64,000 nucleotides of DNA from Belnapia arida (GCF_016773205.1 NZ_JAETWB010000026.1:1-64000); one strand, 5' to 3'; shown: positions 1 to 9,163, counted from the first letter of the stretch. Notes: a model not told the origin generated them from the sequence alone. Numbers and translations: made by a program.

Positions 1-35
1 CAGAGCAGAAGGTGGCGGCGTTCCAGGCGGCTGCT

Positions 36-335
36 TCAGCCGTGCAACACTGTCCGTAAAGGCGGGGCAAGGCCACCCGGGCCGTAATGGCCCGTCTCGT
101 CCGCAAAAGCGCCCTTCAGCACCAAGGTTAACTCCGTGCCACGATGGGAGTGGCGCGGCAGGGCGGTGCCGGGCTTAATCCGCAGCAGCCGCAAAGTTTC
201 GCCATCGGGGCCACGCAGCAGAACGGCATGTCGGATGCCGGGCGCAAGTCGACGCAAACGCGCGTTGCGTACTCCAGGCAGCAGAACCGAATGCGCTTGG
301 CGGTCAGCCATTGACCCCCGCTGAGCGGCTGACAC
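36..335 (-). pseudogene. ChrR-type cupin (anti-sigma-like) fragment
   Basis: The 99-residue frame matches the cupin half of ChrR-like anti-sigma proteins: a paired histidine (PRHSHRGTE) followed by LTLVLKGAFADETGHYGPG, the strand and metal-ligand pattern of that domain. The N-terminal zinc-finger half of ChrR is absent, and after GPG the sequence departs from the family and stops within about ten residues. No partner ECF sigma gene is visible. It abuts, head to head, a truncated Bug receptor gene, so both look like debris at a recombination junction. It could instead be a short stand-alone cupin, but the abrupt loss of homology favours a remnant. Family assignment is from recognised motifs only. 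Confidence 0.5.
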
Positions 336-345
336 GCCCGTCTCG

Positions 346-954
346 ATGAGCGCGGTCGCCTATGGGGTTATTGCCGCGCATCCGTCGTTGCCCTTCCGCG
401 ACGTTGCAGGCCTGGTCGCCTACGCGAAGGCTCACCCCGGACATCTCCGCTTCGGCTCGGCCGGCAATGGCACCATCACCCAGCTCTCTGGCGAGATGTT
501 CGCTGAGGCCACCGGCATCCGCCTAGAACATGTACCTTATCGTGGCTCGGCACCGTCGTTGACCGACCTGCTCGCCGGGCGGGTGCAGCTGCTCTTCGAC
601 TCTGTGGCGATCCCGGCGATCCATGAGGACCGATTGGTCGCCATTGCTACCATCGCCGAGACACGTAACCCGCAACTGCCCAACATACCAACGCTCCGGG
701 AGGTTGGCCTCTCGCAGGCTGAGGCATTGCCTTGGTTCGGCATCGCCGCGCCGGCGGGGCTGCCTGGGTCGGTCCTGAACCGACTGGCCGCGGCGCTGGA
801 AACAGTGTTGGCGACCCCCGAAGCAGCACAGGCCATGACGCCAATGGGCCTTAAGCCAAGGTTTGAGGCTGGGGAAGCCTTCGCTAATCGCATTCACAGG
901 GAACGTGAGATGTACGGTGCTGTGGTCCGCCGAACTGGGGCGAAGCCGGGATAG
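346..954 (+). pseudogene. 5'-truncated Bug/TctC-family solute receptor
   Basis: The 202 residues correspond to the C-terminal two thirds of a Bug (TctC) periplasmic receptor, which is normally about 320 residues long. Visible landmarks are HPSLPFRDVAGLVAYAK, FGSAGNGT, the HVPYRGSAPSLTDLLAGRV segment and the closing region ending RTGAKPG. The signal peptide and the first roughly 110 residues, including the first ligand-binding loop, are missing. The lost part is replaced by the oppositely oriented cupin fragment, with the junction near 330-345. Without an export signal the product cannot reach the periplasm, so I call it a pseudogene. No TctA or TctB membrane genes are nearby. Confidence 0.75.
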
Positions 955-1095
955 GCTGAGACCCTCCGCGCAAGCTGCAGTGAATCGACCCAGAGGGCTT
1001 CACTCCGGCGCTCTTTAGAGCGAATGGTCAGATACGCGCAGGCAGTGGGTTCTGCGCGCCGCCCCGGCCGGCTTCTCGGCGGGGCTCTGGGCAGT

Positions 1096-1117
1096 AGCAC
1101 CCGAATGGCCGGGTGCT
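1096..1117 (+). promoter_or_regulatory. GC-rich hairpin in the leader of the DUF3489 gene
   Basis: AGCACCCG (1096-1103) and CGGGTGCT (1110-1117) form a perfect 8-bp stem with a 6-nt loop. It sits directly upstream of the CAGGAG ribosome binding site (about 1121-1126) and ATG 1134. There is no T-run, so it is not a typical terminator. It could be a leader structure affecting translation or a chance inverted repeat. Confidence 0.35.
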
Positions 1118-1133
1118 GCACCAGGAGCCCGCC

Positions 1134-1904
1134 ATGACGCCTACCTCAACTCAAGCCGCGATCCTCGCCGTAGCGCTGCAGCACCCACAGCACCTCGTCA
1201 CTCCGCCGGCCCGGCTTGCCCCGGCGCCACGCGACGCCATCCGCCGGAGCCTCCTCGCCAACGGCTTGATGGAGCTCGCAGTGCTCGAGCAGCCGGACGA
1301 GAACACGGACTGGACGGTGAACGGCGCCCCCATGCGCTACCGCTTAGCCGAGGCAGGGATGCGTGCTGCCGCCGGAACCGCTGACGCGGGCGCCACAGCG
1401 AAAGCCCCTACGACAGCCCCGCAGGCGCCTGAGGCTCCCGAAGCTACCTCGTTCGCCCAGGAGCTGCCCACGGCCGCTGCGGAGGCCCCGCTGGCGATCC
1501 CGGCCCGGCAGAGGCTTCGCGCCGCGGCGGAGGCCGTGCTGGCCGCCTGGGACGACGAGGAAACCCAAGAGGGCCGCCTGCCCGATGCGGTCGCCGCTCT
1601 GCGCGCTGCCCTCGCCGGCACGCACACCTGGTCGCTGCACGATCCGGCCCAACCTCGCAAGCCGCGCGAGGGCACTAAGCAGCAGCAGGTGCTCGCCATG
1701 CTGCGTCGACCGGAGGGCGCCACCGTCGCCCAGATCGCCGAGGCCACCGGCTGGCAGGCCCACACGGCCCGCGGCTCCTTCGCCGGACTGAAAAAGCGCT
1801 AGGACATCACGGTCGAGGCCGCCGAGCGGATCCGCCAGGTCGGCCCAGGCAAGGAGGGCGCCAACGGCAGCTACACTGTCTATCGCCTCGCTGAGATGGG
1901 CTGA
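1134..1904 (+). pseudogene. DUF3489-domain protein interrupted by an in-frame amber codon
   Basis: From ATG 1134 (preceded by CAGGAG) the frame encodes an N-terminal region, an Ala/Pro-rich linker and then a DUF3489-like winged-helix segment: TKQQQVLAMLRRPEGATVAQ, followed by IAEATGWQAHTARGSFAGLK. A TAG at 1800-1802 stops the frame inside this domain. The same frame then runs on with 33 codons that fit the family's C-terminal end (VGPGKEGANGSYTVYRLAEM) to a TGA at 1902-1904. A single CAG-to-TAG change would explain it. Genes of this family often sit beside DUF2924 and serine recombinase genes, as found intact at 16649-18507, so this may be debris from a related element. The product may be a truncated protein unless the stop is suppressed. 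Confidence 0.7.
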
Positions 1905-1958
1905 TGCCGTCATTCGCAGCACGGTTGCGAAGCTGATGGTTGCATCGAGGTGTCCCCG

Positions 1959-1972
1959 CGTCCGTACGGACG
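1959..1972. promoter_or_regulatory. 14-bp perfect palindrome upstream of the nitronate monooxygenase gene
   Basis: CGTCCGTACGGACG is a perfect palindrome about 95 bp before the start codon at 2066, in an otherwise noncoding gap. Its position and symmetry suit a dimeric repressor such as a TetR-type protein, but no regulator gene lies beside it. Function is inferred from symmetry only. Confidence 0.35.
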
Positions 1973-2065
1973 GGATGGGAGCCGCCTGCTGCGCAACAAA
2001 CGTTTTTGCTGGATTATATCAATCACCGACTGCGAAGCTCTGTCCACACCGACAGGGAGGAAGCC

Positions 2066-3037
2066 ATGGCCGGGACGAGATTTACCGATCTTGTGGGGTG
2101 CACTGTACCGCTCCAACAAGCCGGGATGGGATCTGTGGCGACGCCAGAACTTGTTGCAGCAGTCTCCAATGCCGGCGGATTGGGTATGCTTGGCACAGCA
2201 CGCGCCGGCGTGACCCTTGAAACGCTACCGGCCTTGCTCGACGCGACCAGCAGGTTAACGGAGAGGCCTTTCGGCGTTAACTTCATTGTCTCCCCGTTGC
2301 ATCTGAATGGCGGTCCCAACCGGCTTCCACTTGATCTCCGCTTGATCCAAATCGCCGCGAAGGCGGCAAGGGTCGTAGAATTTTTCTATGGTGAGCCGAA
2401 CGCCGCACTTGTCGGTCTGGTGCATGCGGAAGGCGCGCTCGTTGGTTGGCAGATCGGTTCGCTGGCTGAGGCTGTGTTGGCTGAGCAAGTTGGGTGTGAT
2501 TTTATCATTGCACAAGGAATGCAGGCCGGTGGACATGTTCGCGGGACTGTCGCAACATTTACGTTGTTAGGTGAGGTGCTCGAAGGCGTCAGGTTGCCGG
2601 TGCTGGCTGCGGGCGGTATCGGAACACGAAGCGCAGTAAGGGCAGCATTGGCGGCTGGAGCTGACGGCGTACGGATTGGCACCCGCTTCGTCGTCACGCC
2701 GGAGGCCGGTGCACATCCCAGCTATGTGGAAGCACTGATTAACGCCCAGGCCGAGGACACTGTTTACACCGAAGTCTTCAGTGTCGGTTGGCCGAATGCG
2801 CCACATCGCGTTCTGCGCTCGTGCATCGCTGCCGCCGAAAAGGCACCGGATGGCGTCGTAGCTACTGCGCGACGGCTAGATGGCGTCGAAGTTCCCATCC
2901 TCCGTTTCGCAACAGGCGTTGCCGATGCAAGCACGAGCGGGACGATAGCGGCGATGTCATTGTGGGCCGGTGAATCGGTAAGCGGGGTGACGAAGGTGCA
3001 AAGCGCTGCTGAGGTAGTCGCCGAACTAATGGGATGA
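2066..3037 (+). CDS. nitronate monooxygenase (NMO/2-nitropropane dioxygenase family)
   Basis: This 323-residue TIM-barrel flavoprotein has the family layout: an N-terminal GMGSVATPELVAAVSNAGGL strand-loop, a central QGMQAGGH segment carrying the presumed catalytic histidine, and the FMN-phosphate loop LAAGGIGTRSAVRAALAAGA followed by GTRFVVTPEAGAHP. Family members oxidise nitronates to carbonyl compounds and nitrite using FMN and oxygen in the cytoplasm; substrate here is unknown. The glutamate usual before AGGH is glutamine (QAGGH), so related flavin reductase roles remain possible. I chose ATG 2066 because GGGAGG lies at 2055-2060; an in-frame extension reaches 1940 but has no family-like sequence. 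The gene stands alone. Confidence 0.8.
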   Translation: MAGTRFTDLVGCTVPLQQAGMGSVATPELVAAVSNAGGLGMLGTARAGVTLETLPALLDATSRLTERPFGVNFIVSPLHLNGGPNRLPLDLRLIQIAAKAARVVEFFYGEPNAALVGLVHAEGALVGWQIGSLAEAVLAEQVGCDFIIAQGMQAGGHVRGTVATFTLLGEVLEGVRLPVLAAGGIGTRSAVRAALAAGADGVRIGTRFVVTPEAGAHPSYVEALINAQAEDTVYTEVFSVGWPNAPHRVLRSCIAAAEKAPDGVVATARRLDGVEVPILRFATGVADASTSGTIAAMSLWAGESVSGVTKVQSAAEVVAELMG

Positions 3038-3247
3038 AGGCAACACACAACTTAGGCTCTTAAGAATTCCGACGCACTCCATAGTGCACCAGCCGCAGGC
3101 TTCCATCATATCAAACCCGCCATGGCGCGATACAGGATAACCTGAAGTAGTCCAAATAGCACTTTCTAAAAAATAACAGTTTTAGTGACAATGCATTTCT
3201 TGAAAGCGCAATATTGGGTCGCATCCGCGTGCCAGGGAGGATATCCC

Positions 3248-4303
3248 ATGAACATCGATACGGAGCGGCTAAACAATTTTGTCGGCAAGATGCTGAGTGA
3301 CCTCGGCGGCGCGGCCAGCGTCCCGATGGTGCGGATCGGCGACACGCTGGGCCTCTACAAGGTGTTGCAGAGCAGCGGCCCGTTGACGCCCGGCGAGCTA
3401 TCGGCGCGGACCCGCGTCCATGAGCGTTACCTGCGTGAATGGCTGTCCTTCAATGCCGCATCAGGCTACCTCTCCTATGATGCCGAGAGCGGGCGTTTCG
3501 AGCTTTTGCCCGAGCAGGCGATGGTCTTCGCGGTCGAGGACAGCCCCGTCAACATGATGGGCGCCTTCGATCTGATGGCGGCGATGCAGAAGAACCAGGG
3601 GCAGATCGAAGAGTCTTTCAGCACCGGAAGTGGCGTGCCCTGGGGCAGTCTTCAGTGCATGTTCTGCGCCACAGCACGCTTTTTTCGGCCCGGCTACCAG
3701 AACAACCTCGTCCAGCACTGGCTTCCTGCGCTCGATGGTGTCGTGGCCAAGTTAGAGAAGGGCGCGGCCGTAGCCGATGTAGGCTGCGGCTGTGGCTGGT
3801 CCACGGTGATCATGGCCAAGGCGTTCCCGAACAGCCGCTTCACCGGATACGACTACCATGAGGCGTCAATCGATGATGCGCGGATCCATGCACGCGAGCA
3901 CGGCGTGGAAGGGAACACTCGGTTTGAGGTCGGGACGGCGAAGGACATTCCAGCTGACGGCTTCGACCTCGTGACCTTCTTCGACTGCTTGCATGACATG
4001 GGCGACCCAGAGGGTGCAGCAACGCATGTGAAGCGCATGCTAAAGCCCGACGGCACCTGGATGATCGTCGAGCCGATGGCCGGAGATCGTCTGGAAGACA
4101 ATCTTAACCCGGTCGGTCGGCTTTATTATGCTGGCTCGACGATGATCTGCGTGCCGACCTCGCTGTCGCAGGAGGTTGGCGCCGCACTCGGGGCGCAAGC
4201 AGGCGAGGCAAGGCTACGCGACGTCGTCACCGCGGGCGGGTTCGGCCATGTCCGCCGGGCGGCCGAGACACCGTTCAACATGATCCTTGAGGCACGCGCT
4301 TAG
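3248..4303 (+). CDS. class I SAM-dependent methyltransferase with N-terminal winged helix
   Basis: The 351-residue protein starts with a winged-helix-like region (SGPLTPGELSARTRVHERYL, then REWLSFNAASGYL) of the kind that mediates dimerisation in Rv2258c-like and O-methyltransferase-like enzymes. A Rossmann methyltransferase domain follows, with motif I VADVGCGCGWST and the acidic FTGYDYHEASID, then FDLVTFFDCLHDMGDP and a GTWMIVEP strand. Such enzymes methylate small molecules; the substrate cannot be told from sequence. ATG 3248 follows a GGGAGG site; upstream in-frame codons to 3185 lie in AT-rich DNA and look noncoding. The gene is monocistronic between a monooxygenase and a convergent molybdoenzyme. 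Confidence 0.8.
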   Translation: MNIDTERLNNFVGKMLSDLGGAASVPMVRIGDTLGLYKVLQSSGPLTPGELSARTRVHERYLREWLSFNAASGYLSYDAESGRFELLPEQAMVFAVEDSPVNMMGAFDLMAAMQKNQGQIEESFSTGSGVPWGSLQCMFCATARFFRPGYQNNLVQHWLPALDGVVAKLEKGAAVADVGCGCGWSTVIMAKAFPNSRFTGYDYHEASIDDARIHAREHGVEGNTRFEVGTAKDIPADGFDLVTFFDCLHDMGDPEGAATHVKRMLKPDGTWMIVEPMAGDRLEDNLNPVGRLYYAGSTMICVPTSLSQEVGAALGAQAGEARLRDVVTAGGFGHVRRAAETPFNMILEARA

Positions 4304-4386
4304 AGTGCCTCCACGACCTGCGGGCGAGCCGTCTGCAACCGCGGATGTGCAGGTGGCAGCCCGTAAGTCGTTTGCTCACTTCACGG

Positions 4387-6729
4387 TCACGCTTCAGTTC
4401 CCGTGTTGAGAAGGCTCCAGAGCCTCTGAGGAGTCGCCGGCATATCGACATGCAAAATGCCCCGCTCCTCAACCGCGTCCACAACGGCATTCATTACGGA
4501 AGGCAGCGCGCCCGCACATCCTGCCTCACCGCATCCTTTCGCACCCAAGGCATTGGTACGAGCGGGAACAGGGTGACTGGTAAAGCCGAACGACGGCGCA
4601 TGCTCCGCGCGCGGCAAGCAGTAATCCATATAGGATCCACTGAGCGGCTGCCCCTCCTCATTGTAGGCGGTCAGCTCCGTCAGAGCCTGGCCAATGCCCT
4701 GCATGATGCCGCCATGCGCCTGACCAGCCACCAGCATGGGGTTCACTAAGACACCGAAGTCGTTGGCCGTGACGTAGCTCACGACGGCCGCTTCGCCCGT
4801 ATCAGGATCGATCTCCACCTCTGCGACATGGCAGCCATTGGGGAAGGCAGAATCCTCATACTGGTCTGTGTGGGACACATCGAGCGTGTGCGGCAGTCCG
4901 TCTGGAAGCCCCGTCATCCCGTGCAGTCGAGCTGCGAGTTCTAGGATGCCGATTCCGCGGTCTGTGCCCACAATGCTGAACCGCCCAGAGGAAAACTCGA
5001 TATCAGCAGCTGAGGCTTCAAGCACATGGGCCGCAGCCGCCCTTCCTTTCTCGATTACCAATGCGCTGGCCGATGATAACGCCGTGCCAGTCGCCATGAT
5101 GGAGCGGGATCCGCCCGTGCCGCCGCCCGCGATCAGCAGGTCGCTGTCGCCCTGGCTCAAGCGGATGCGCTCGAAGGGTATGCCAAGCCGGTCCACGAGC
5201 ACCTGCGCAAAGGGTGTCGCATGCCCCTGACCGTAGTCCAGCGTGCCCGTTAGGATGGTCACGTCACCATCCTCATCGAAGCGAATGCCGCCCATTTCCT
5301 TGGAAGGCGGCGCCGTCACCTCGAGATACTGCCCAACCCCAATGCCGCGTAATTTTCCGCGCGCGCGGCTTTCGGCCCGCCGGCCGGCGAAGCCATCCCA
5401 GTCGGCAGCGGCCAGCGCTTTCTCCAAGACGGCAGGAAAGTCGCCACTGTCGTAAAGCATCCCCGATGGCGCTTTATAGGGGATCTGGTCGGAGCGGATC
5501 TGGTTGCGGCGGCGTAGCTCTATCCGGTCGATCCCCATCTCCCGCGCAGCGGTCTCGACCAGCCGCTCCATGTAGTAATTGCCCTCGGGTCGTCCCGCGC
5601 CACGATAGGCTCCGACTGGCGTGGTGTTGGTGAAGACGCAGCGCGTCGATACCTCCACCAGCGGCGTGCGGTAAACCCCGACCACGTTCTTCACGGTGTT
5701 GCCCGTGGAAGGCAGCGTGGTCGCGTTACTCAGATATGCACCGAGATTCCCAAATCCCGTCATCCGGACGGCGAGGAAGTGCCCTTGGGCATCCAGCGCC
5801 AGCTCCGCCACCATGTCATGGTCGCGTCCATGGCTGTCGGACAAAAAGCTTTCTGTGCGTCCGTCCGTCCACTTCACTGGTCGGCCCAGCTGCTTTGCCG
5901 CATGCAGAAGCGCGGGATATTCGGGATAGACGCTGGCCTTCATCCCAAATGAACCGCCGACATTTCCCGTCAGCACATGCAGTGCCGTAGACTCTACCCC
6001 CATCACCTTGGACAGACTGCCACGCATGCCGAAGACACCCTGGCTGCCCAGATGCAGGACATATCTCCCGCTCTCATAGGTTGCCAGCGCCGACCGTGGC
6101 TCCATCGGCGAGACGACTACGCGGCTGTTCCGGATGTGCAGTCGGGTGACATGTGCAGCACCCTCAAAAGCGCCCGCCACAGCGTCGGCATCGCCGTAGT
6201 GGAAGTCCACTACTTGGTTGCCTGGGACGTCCTCGTAGAGCAACGGCGCGTTCGGGGCGACGGCGGCCCGGGCCTCGGTCACAGCAGGCAGCGGCTCTAT
6301 GTCCAACACCACAGCCTCAGCAGCGTCGCGTGCTTGCTTCGCAGTCTCTGCCACAACGATGGCCACCGGGTCGCCAACGAAGCGTACCTTGTCGGTCGTC
6401 ATCACCGGCTGCTTCGGCAAACGGGCGGGGCTGCCGTCGCGGTTCTTCTGTCCCACCGACGCCGGCATAGGACCCAGCCCAGCCGCCTCCAGATCGCGGC
6501 CCGTATAGATCGCCAGCACGCCGGGCATGGTGGCAGCCTCGGCCGTGTCGATCCCGTTCAGTATTCCATGCCCATACGGGCTGCGAACCATCACTCCATA
6601 GGCTTGCCCGGGCAGGGACAGATCATCCGTGTAGCGCCCCTCTCCCCGCAGCAATACCGGATCCTCTTTGCGGGAGACGGGCTGGCCGATGCCAAATTTG
6701 AGCAGCGATGAATTGAGGGGGGCGTTCAT
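4387..6729 (-). CDS. CoxL-like molybdopterin hydroxylase large subunit (xanthine dehydrogenase family)
   Basis: This 780-residue protein has the full large-subunit plan of the molybdenum hydroxylases: GQPVSRKEDPVLLRGEGRYT at the N terminus, VGGSFGMK and VGAYRGAGRPEGNYYMERLV in the middle, and LGAKGCGEAGCAG near the C terminus, with the catalytic glutamate retained. AYRGAGR is the signature reported for form II CoxL homologues, not the AYRCSFR of true form I CO dehydrogenases, so oxidation of an N-heterocycle or aldehyde is more likely than CO. The Fe-S small subunit and FAD medium subunit that complete the electron chain are not adjacent. It converges on the methyltransferase gene. Either partners lie elsewhere or the gene was moved alone. 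Confidence 0.85.
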   Translation of the reverse strand: MNAPLNSSLLKFGIGQPVSRKEDPVLLRGEGRYTDDLSLPGQAYGVMVRSPYGHGILNGIDTAEAATMPGVLAIYTGRDLEAAGLGPMPASVGQKNRDGSPARLPKQPVMTTDKVRFVGDPVAIVVAETAKQARDAAEAVVLDIEPLPAVTEARAAVAPNAPLLYEDVPGNQVVDFHYGDADAVAGAFEGAAHVTRLHIRNSRVVVSPMEPRSALATYESGRYVLHLGSQGVFGMRGSLSKVMGVESTALHVLTGNVGGSFGMKASVYPEYPALLHAAKQLGRPVKWTDGRTESFLSDSHGRDHDMVAELALDAQGHFLAVRMTGFGNLGAYLSNATTLPSTGNTVKNVVGVYRTPLVEVSTRCVFTNTTPVGAYRGAGRPEGNYYMERLVETAAREMGIDRIELRRRNQIRSDQIPYKAPSGMLYDSGDFPAVLEKALAAADWDGFAGRRAESRARGKLRGIGVGQYLEVTAPPSKEMGGIRFDEDGDVTILTGTLDYGQGHATPFAQVLVDRLGIPFERIRLSQGDSDLLIAGGGTGGSRSIMATGTALSSASALVIEKGRAAAAHVLEASAADIEFSSGRFSIVGTDRGIGILELAARLHGMTGLPDGLPHTLDVSHTDQYEDSAFPNGCHVAEVEIDPDTGEAAVVSYVTANDFGVLVNPMLVAGQAHGGIMQGIGQALTELTAYNEEGQPLSGSYMDYCLPRAEHAPSFGFTSHPVPARTNALGAKGCGEAGCAGALPSVMNAVVDAVEERGILHVDMPATPQRLWSLLNTGTEA

Positions 6730-6947
6730 TCGGGCGTCCTCACAAATCAGGAAATCGCCAGGGCATCCCCCAGCCTCCCCTCATAGTTGGTCGGAGGTGC
6801 CGCATCTGCAAAGCCCCAGGCCGAGCAGCAAGCCTGCTTGAGGGCGCATTATTGGCCTTTGACCCTACACAGCCATCGACCGGCGAGGCCCATACTCTAT
6901 TCGAAGGCGGCCCGACTTGACCGCGGCGCTTGGTCCTAAGCCTCCAA

Positions 6948-7182
6948 GCACCGCGTCACGCCATCCACAACTCCGCCCGCTCATAAATGCTGGTGAACTG
7001 CTCCGGTTCGGTCATCGACCGACCGACCGCCATGATGAGCGCCACGGCCGCGTCGACCTTCTGCTCCGGTCGCGCTTTGGTCGGGTAGAGGTTGCCCCGG
7101 CGATCGGGTTTGGCCCACGACATTGCCGATGCAACACTCCAGCACCGAGTTGTTGTCATAATGGAGGTGGCTCGAGTGCTGA
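6948..7182 (-). pseudogene. decayed copy of the terL 3' end
   Basis: This stretch aligns along its length with 9250-9483, the 3' end of the intact large terminase gene. It shares GNLYPTKARPEQK, DAAVALIMA and GRSMTEPEQFTSIYERAELW down to the same stop codon (6956-6958 and 9258-9260). Substitutions are scattered, and a one-base insertion near 7110-7120 puts the upstream part out of frame. Homology also ends a few bases beyond the stop codon in both copies (shared GCACCGC). It is therefore an older, diverged relative in the same orientation as the intact gene, with the aldolase and dehydrogenase genes between the two copies. Confidence 0.85.
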
Positions 7183-7283
7183 TACTTCCTCAGCTCTCGG
7201 CACGCGCCTTGCGGGACTATGAGGGCACGCGCAGGATGACGTGCGCCGGTTCAGTGCCAACTGAAAAATGGATGGAGGGTGTG

Positions 7284-8045
7284 ATGTCGTCAGCTATGAA
7301 AGTCGCCAGTGCTGATATGACCGATGCCGAGTGGCAGACCCGCTGCGATCTCGCAGCAGTTTACCACATCTGCAATGATCTCGGCTGGACCGATCTCATC
7401 AACACCCACATGTCGGCCCGTGTTCCAGGTGAACCGGAGCACTTCCTCATTAATCTTTACGGGGAAATGTTCGATGAGGTCACCGCTTCCAGTCTCGTGA
7501 AAATGGATCTGGCCGGCAACGTCGTCGGCGATCAGGCACGCTTCAATGCCGCCGGCTTCACCATCCATAGCGGCATATACAAGGCCCGGCCGGACGCCAA
7601 CTGCGTGCTGCATACCCATACCCGAGCCGGCGGTGGCGTCGCGCTGATGCGGCGTGGTCTGCGGCCGATTAGCCAGGACGCGCTGCATGTACTGGATGAT
7701 GTCGTTTATCACGAGTATGGCGTGCCAGCGTCGCAAGAGGAATGCGACGCCCTCGGCGTCAGCTGCGCAACTGGTAGCTGCGTCGTGCTGCTCAATCACG
7801 GGCTGCTGACCCTTGGCGAGACTATCCATGGCGCGCTGATGCGGCTCTATATGCTAGAGCGGGCCTGTGAGGTGGAGTTGATGGCCCGCAGTCTGGACGA
7901 GCCGCCGGTCATGATTGAGCCCTATATCATCGAACGTGCGGCAGCGCGGATGAAGAAACTACGTGCCTCCCCGGAGTATGGACGGCTCGAGTTTCAGGGC
8001 CTGGTACGTACAGTGGACCGCAAAGGCGCCAAATATCGGTGCTGA
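7284..8045 (+). CDS. class II aldolase/adducin-family protein
   Basis: The 253-residue protein matches the AraD/FucA class II aldolase fold: CDLAAVYHICNDLGWTDLIN, an NTHMSARVPG stretch, the zinc-binding pair in VLHTHTRAGGGVAL, and a third ligand in VLLNHGLLTLG. Family members do metal-dependent retro-aldol cleavage, epimerisation or decarboxylation of hydroxy-acid or sugar-phosphate substrates. Near-neighbour subtypes act on non-phosphorylated hydroxy acids, which would fit the convergent 2-hydroxyacid dehydrogenase next door. ATG 7284 has GGAGG at 7274-7278; an in-frame extension to 7092 would run through the terL remnant, so it is rejected. The gene sits between two terL ends as apparent cargo. 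Confidence 0.8.
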   Translation: MSSAMKVASADMTDAEWQTRCDLAAVYHICNDLGWTDLINTHMSARVPGEPEHFLINLYGEMFDEVTASSLVKMDLAGNVVGDQARFNAAGFTIHSGIYKARPDANCVLHTHTRAGGGVALMRRGLRPISQDALHVLDDVVYHEYGVPASQEECDALGVSCATGSCVVLLNHGLLTLGETIHGALMRLYMLERACEVELMARSLDEPPVMIEPYIIERAAARMKKLRASPEYGRLEFQGLVRTVDRKGAKYRC

Positions 8046-8077
8046 TGGGGTGACGCGGACCGACCTACGCCCGTTAC

Positions 8078-9073
8078 CTATGAAGGCGCTGCCGCGCGCT
8101 CGTCCTCACCAATCAGATTGAGCGGCGGTAGCCCGTCGAGGACTCTACGGCAGTTTGCCGCAGCGCGCCGCAGGGCAACCTCACGCCAGCCGCGGACTGA
8201 GGCCGAATTGTGGGGCGATCCAATGACGTTCGACAACTGCATAAACGGCTGGTCCATCCGGAACTGGCCGTGGCGAATCGGCTCCACCCACCATGCATCC
8301 AGGCAGGCGGTGAATTCAGGTGTTGCGCGGAGATGGTCGTAGAGCGCCTGCTCGTCGATTATCTCTCCGCGCGCCAGGTTCACCAAGACTGCCTCTGGCT
8401 TCATCCGCCTGAGTTCGTGCGCCCCGATGAGCCCACGCGTCGCATGGGTCAGCGGCAAGCTGAGCACCAGTACGTCGGCCGCGGCCAGCAGCTCACCCAG
8501 TCGGTCCGGTGTACCAATCCAGTCGACAGGTTCCTCGCTTGTCCCGCTACGGCGAATGGCATGAATGTGCATGCCAAAGCTGCGCATCAAGCGCGCAGTT
8601 GCAATGCCAATGCCGCCGAAACCCAGGATGCCGCAGACTCCACCGGCGAGCATGCGGTTGGGCTTAAATTGGTTAAAGGCGCCTTGTGATAGCGCCGCGT
8701 GCTCAACAAGCAACCGCTTTGCGGCAGCGAGTGTCATCGCCAGAGCATGCTCGGCCATCGGCTCGGCGTAAGCGCCACCATTGCTTGCCAGCGGTACGTT
8801 AAGCGGCAGGTCGTGCAAGGGAATGTAGTCAACCCCGGCTGTCACAAATTGGACTAGCCGCATGTGGTGAGTCAGCTTAGCCTCTCCAGGCAGAAGCTCG
8901 GTACCGGTGTTCCGGGCCAGCAGGACTGTTGCGCGCTGCAACGCCACTCGGCGGGATTGCGGATCGAGTTCTGATAGCGACACGAGTTCGACGTCGTCGC
9001 CGATCACCGTGCTAATGGCCGCACGTCCGATCTCGTCCAGCTCGAAAGTCACCAGGAGAAGTGGGCGGCTCAT
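8078..9073 (-). CDS. D-2-hydroxyacid dehydrogenase (NAD-binding)
   Basis: The 331-residue protein carries the NAD-binding fingerprint GILGFGGIGIATARLMRSFG and the family's second signature, MKPEAVLVNLARGEIIDEQA. The catalytic triad appears as R near VNLARGE, E in WWVEP and H in IGSPHNS. It should interconvert 2-keto and D-2-hydroxy acids using NAD(P)H in the cytoplasm. It converges with the class II aldolase gene (32-bp gap), and the pair could process a hydroxy acid and its keto product. Start ATG 9073 is preceded on the minus strand by AGGAGGT. The pair lies between the terL remnant and intact terL, so I infer horizontal cargo. Confidence 0.82.
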   Translation of the reverse strand: MSRPLLLVTFELDEIGRAAISTVIGDDVELVSLSELDPQSRRVALQRATVLLARNTGTELLPGEAKLTHHMRLVQFVTAGVDYIPLHDLPLNVPLASNGGAYAEPMAEHALAMTLAAAKRLLVEHAALSQGAFNQFKPNRMLAGGVCGILGFGGIGIATARLMRSFGMHIHAIRRSGTSEEPVDWIGTPDRLGELLAAADVLVLSLPLTHATRGLIGAHELRRMKPEAVLVNLARGEIIDEQALYDHLRATPEFTACLDAWWVEPIRHGQFRMDQPFMQLSNVIGSPHNSASVRGWREVALRRAAANCRRVLDGLPPLNLIGEDERAAAPS

Positions 9074-9154
9074 GCGACCTCCTACGGATTATCGTTGCAC
9101 TGGGACGCTGCTCTATCCGCCAACGCGTAAGGCCAACTTGGACATTCTAACTCA

Positions 9155-9163
9155 GGTCAGACC
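9155..9163. promoter_or_regulatory. GGTC-A-GACC inverted repeat upstream of the dehydrogenase gene
   Basis: A 9-bp symmetrical element (TGGTCTGACC on the minus strand) lies about 80 bp before the dehydrogenase start at 9073. It resembles the TGGT-N-ACCA operators of FadR/GntR-type regulators of hydroxy-acid catabolism. No GntR gene is nearby and so short a motif can arise by chance. Confidence 0.22.

Noticed and set aside
4387-6729. true aerobic CO dehydrogenase large subunit
   Set aside because: The active-site string is AYRGAGR (form II) rather than AYRCSFR (form I), and no CoxM or CoxS gene is adjacent.
7092-7283. 64-codon N-terminal extension of the class II aldolase
   Set aside because: It is made of terL remnant sequence and the good ribosome site stands before ATG 7284.
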